Source of the DNA: an uncultured Bacteroidales bacterium
GTDB taxonomy: Bacteria; Bacteroidota; Bacteroidia; Bacteroidales; Bacteroidaceae
Direction of reading: 5' to 3'
NCBI GenBank assembly: GCA_947367415.1
Contig: CANBEE010000156.1
Coordinates: 1-6,469, forward strand
DNA length: 6,469 nt
The notes below the pieces were generated by a model, which saw only the letters and a program-made list of their open reading frames with translations, did not search any database and was not told the DNA's origin. Within the stretch, counting starts at the first letter, position 1. Each line of letters opens with the position of its first letter. A program made the position numbers and the translations under genes. Positions 4,963 to 6,469 of the stretch are shown in pieces.

Positions 4963-6469
4963 TTATTCACCTAGATAGTACGAGGGTACTGGAGCTTGGG
5001 GGTAGCCCATGGATCGATGTGCTACGTAGCTTCTGTAAATGGCATCTTGCATGAGTGTGATGCGGCGGTCACGTGCGGGGATATTGGTGGTGTAGATACG
5101 TAGTTCGCCGGGGAGTGACATGATAAATTCTTCGCGCCAGTCTCCATATAGGTCGCCGATGAGCTGTAGGCTGCCTTCAATACCTTCGGCTACGCTGCTT
5201 TTGTCGGCCCATTTGACGATGTGCTGTGCGATAGGCTGTCCGTTGCGCCAACGCTCCATCATTTCCTCGCGTGAGTAAGGGTTATGAATGACTTCGCGTG
5301 AGAGGTCTCCGTCCCACCAAACCCATCCACCGCAAGGTGGAATGTTTTCGTTGCGTCGTATGTACTCGCCATTAGCAGTAAGCAGATATTTATCGCTGCT
5401 TCCGCCTTTTGAGTCTTCGGTGGCAAAGCATTCAAGCCCTGGGCGTGAGGGGTCAAAGTCGGCAACCATGCCATTGCCTACGTGCTTGGTCTCGTGCCCG
5501 ATGTTCCATACCTGTTCGCCGGTGCGTGCGTCGACCATGCATACGCCACGTCCGTTCGTGTGGAAGGGTTCAAGACATAGGTATACCTCCATGCCGGGGC
5601 GGTTGGGGTCGATGTCGGTAAGGTATGCCTTATCGGGGTGTCCCAGTCCTGTTGACCATAATGCTGTGCCGTTGTCGTCAATCATGCATGAGCCTAGCAG
5701 TATTTCGTCGCGCCCGTCATTGTCGACATCGCCGCTAACGAGGCTGTGGGCTCCCATGCTGCGGATGATAGGGTTCTCCTCGTCGCCATCCCAGCGCCAT
5801 GCACGTACAAGCTTGTTGCCGCGTAGTTCCCATGCGTCTACAACCATGAGCTTGTAGGTGCCTCGGCATGCTAATATGTAAGGTGTTTTTCCGTCGAGAT
5901 AGGCCATGCCAATCTGGTTGCGGTTTTTGCGCACTAGGTTTCCGTAGCGGTCGTTGCGTTCGGGCCAGTCTACGCGTGCTATTTCATTGCCAGTCATTCC
6001 GTCCCATACGCTGAGGTATTCTTCGCCACTGTCTACGCGTCCCTTTTCGTTGCGTCGTGTTGTTTCCGGTGCTGTCTTGAGGGCAACTTCAGCTTTTCCG
6101 TCACCATTGAAGTCGTAAGCAATGAATGGTGAGTACCAAACGCCCGGCTCGATGCCTTGGCCGAGGTCTTTTGACCATAGGAAGGTGCCGTCGCTAAGGT
6201 AGGCCTCAATCTGATATGTGCGTCCGTCCAGGGTGCCTGACATGCCGGGGTCTACATTGCTGTCGGGGGTGCGTATGATGAAGTCATATGTGCCATCGCC
6301 ATTGAGGTCGGCCACAGCCATTTTTCCTACACGCATCTTTGGATCGCGCAGTTTGATGGTGCGGTAGTTGGTTAGTGTTGCTTTGTCTATGGTTAGTTTT
6401 TCAGATGTGTCAAGCACTTTTCCTTTAGCATCAAGAGCGGTAATCCAATATTGTGTTTGTCCGTTTAGG
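4963..6469 (-). CDS. Rhamnogalacturonan lyase, polysaccharide lyase family 11 (N-terminus outside window)
   Basis: This enzyme cleaves the rhamnose-galacturonate backbone of pectin rhamnogalacturonan I by beta-elimination, like Bacillus YesW and YesX. The last 501 residues are visible. A GTG at 6417 could be mistaken for a start, but the frame stays open to the edge (LNGQTQYWITALDAKGK), which looks like the end of an N-terminal beta-sandwich domain, so the gene is partial; about 100-150 residues including any signal peptide are missing. The eight-bladed propeller shows calcium-type loops DLNGDG (54-59), DFNGDG (119-124) and DVDNDGRDE (247-255), then GLGHPDK (274-280), DIDPNRPGMEVY (285-296), KHVGNGMVADFDPSRPGLE (328-346), GGWVWWDGDLSRE (380-392), GDLYGDWREEF (438-448) and the terminal QAPVPSYYLGE. 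Residue numbers count from the first visible codon. It probably acts in the periplasm or at the surface and belongs to a pectin-utilisation locus beyond the right edge. Confidence 0.93.
   Translation of the reverse strand, partial: LNGQTQYWITALDAKGKVLDTSEKLTIDKATLTNYRTIKLRDPKMRVGKMAVADLNGDGTYDFIIRTPDSNVDPGMSGTLDGRTYQIEAYLSDGTFLWSKDLGQGIEPGVWYSPFIAYDFNGDGKAEVALKTAPETTRRNEKGRVDSGEEYLSVWDGMTGNEIARVDWPERNDRYGNLVRKNRNQIGMAYLDGKTPYILACRGTYKLMVVDAWELRGNKLVRAWRWDGDEENPIIRSMGAHSLVSGDVDNDGRDEILLGSCMIDDNGTALWSTGLGHPDKAYLTDIDPNRPGMEVYLCLEPFHTNGRGVCMVDARTGEQVWNIGHETKHVGNGMVADFDPSRPGLECFATEDSKGGSSDKYLLTANGEYIRRNENIPPCGGWVWWDGDLSREVIHNPYSREEMMERWRNGQPIAQHIVKWADKSSVAEGIEGSLQLIGDLYGDWREEFIMSLPGELRIYTTNIPARDRRITLMQDAIYRSYVAHRSMGYPQAPVPSYYLGE

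Noticed and set aside
5288..5857. 189-codon plus-strand frame over the PL11 gene
   Set aside because: Ser-, Pro- and Arg-rich translation with no motif, antisense to a strongly supported gene; a shadow frame.
6415..6417. GTG as the start of the PL11 lyase
   Set aside because: The frame remains open upstream to the window edge with plausible protein sequence (LNGQTQYWITALD), and family members have a further N-terminal domain, so the true start lies outside.

Overview
The window looks like a chromosomal segment from the order Bacteroidales (a Bacteroides- or Prevotella-like gut bacterium). The grounds are promoters of the Bacteroidota type (TTTG about 20 nt before TAnnTTTG), AT-rich leaders mostly without Shine-Dalgarno sequences, the small lineage-specific DUF4295 gene after rpmB-rpmG, and a secreted-type PL11 pectin lyase. 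The genus cannot be fixed from the sequence alone.

Layout. Positions 1-98 (minus) hold the first codons of trmD. A divergent control region follows (99-265). The plus strand then carries rfbC (dTDP-rhamnose synthesis), tsaD (tRNA t6A37 synthesis) and a stand-alone CinA C-terminal/PncC domain, closely spaced and probably one transcript. After a 104-bp gap with a good promoter comes a ribosomal operon, rpmB-rpmG-DUF4295. Its third gene is only 50 codons long, and a strong intrinsic terminator closes the operon. A conserved-looking gene of unknown function (3255-3833) follows and meets a convergent panE (3906-4907, minus) at a shared hairpin. The right third (4963-6469, minus) is the C-terminal 501 residues of a PL11 rhamnogalacturonan lyase whose start lies beyond the window.

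How the genes relate. The left half is housekeeping for translation: trmD and tsaD both modify position 37 of tRNAs, and the ribosomal operon supplies bL28, bL33 and the DUF4295 protein, a candidate Bacteroidota-specific ribosomal protein. rfbC, cinA/pncC and panE serve cell-surface sugar, NAD salvage and coenzyme A supply. The PL11 lyase is probably the edge of a pectin-degradation locus.

I found no phage, transposon, CRISPR array, RNA gene or clear new system. The points most worth following are the DUF4295 gene, the unknown 192-residue protein, a canonical-looking SD before rpmG in a lineage that mostly ignores SDs, and the repeat and dyad arrangement between trmD and rfbC.
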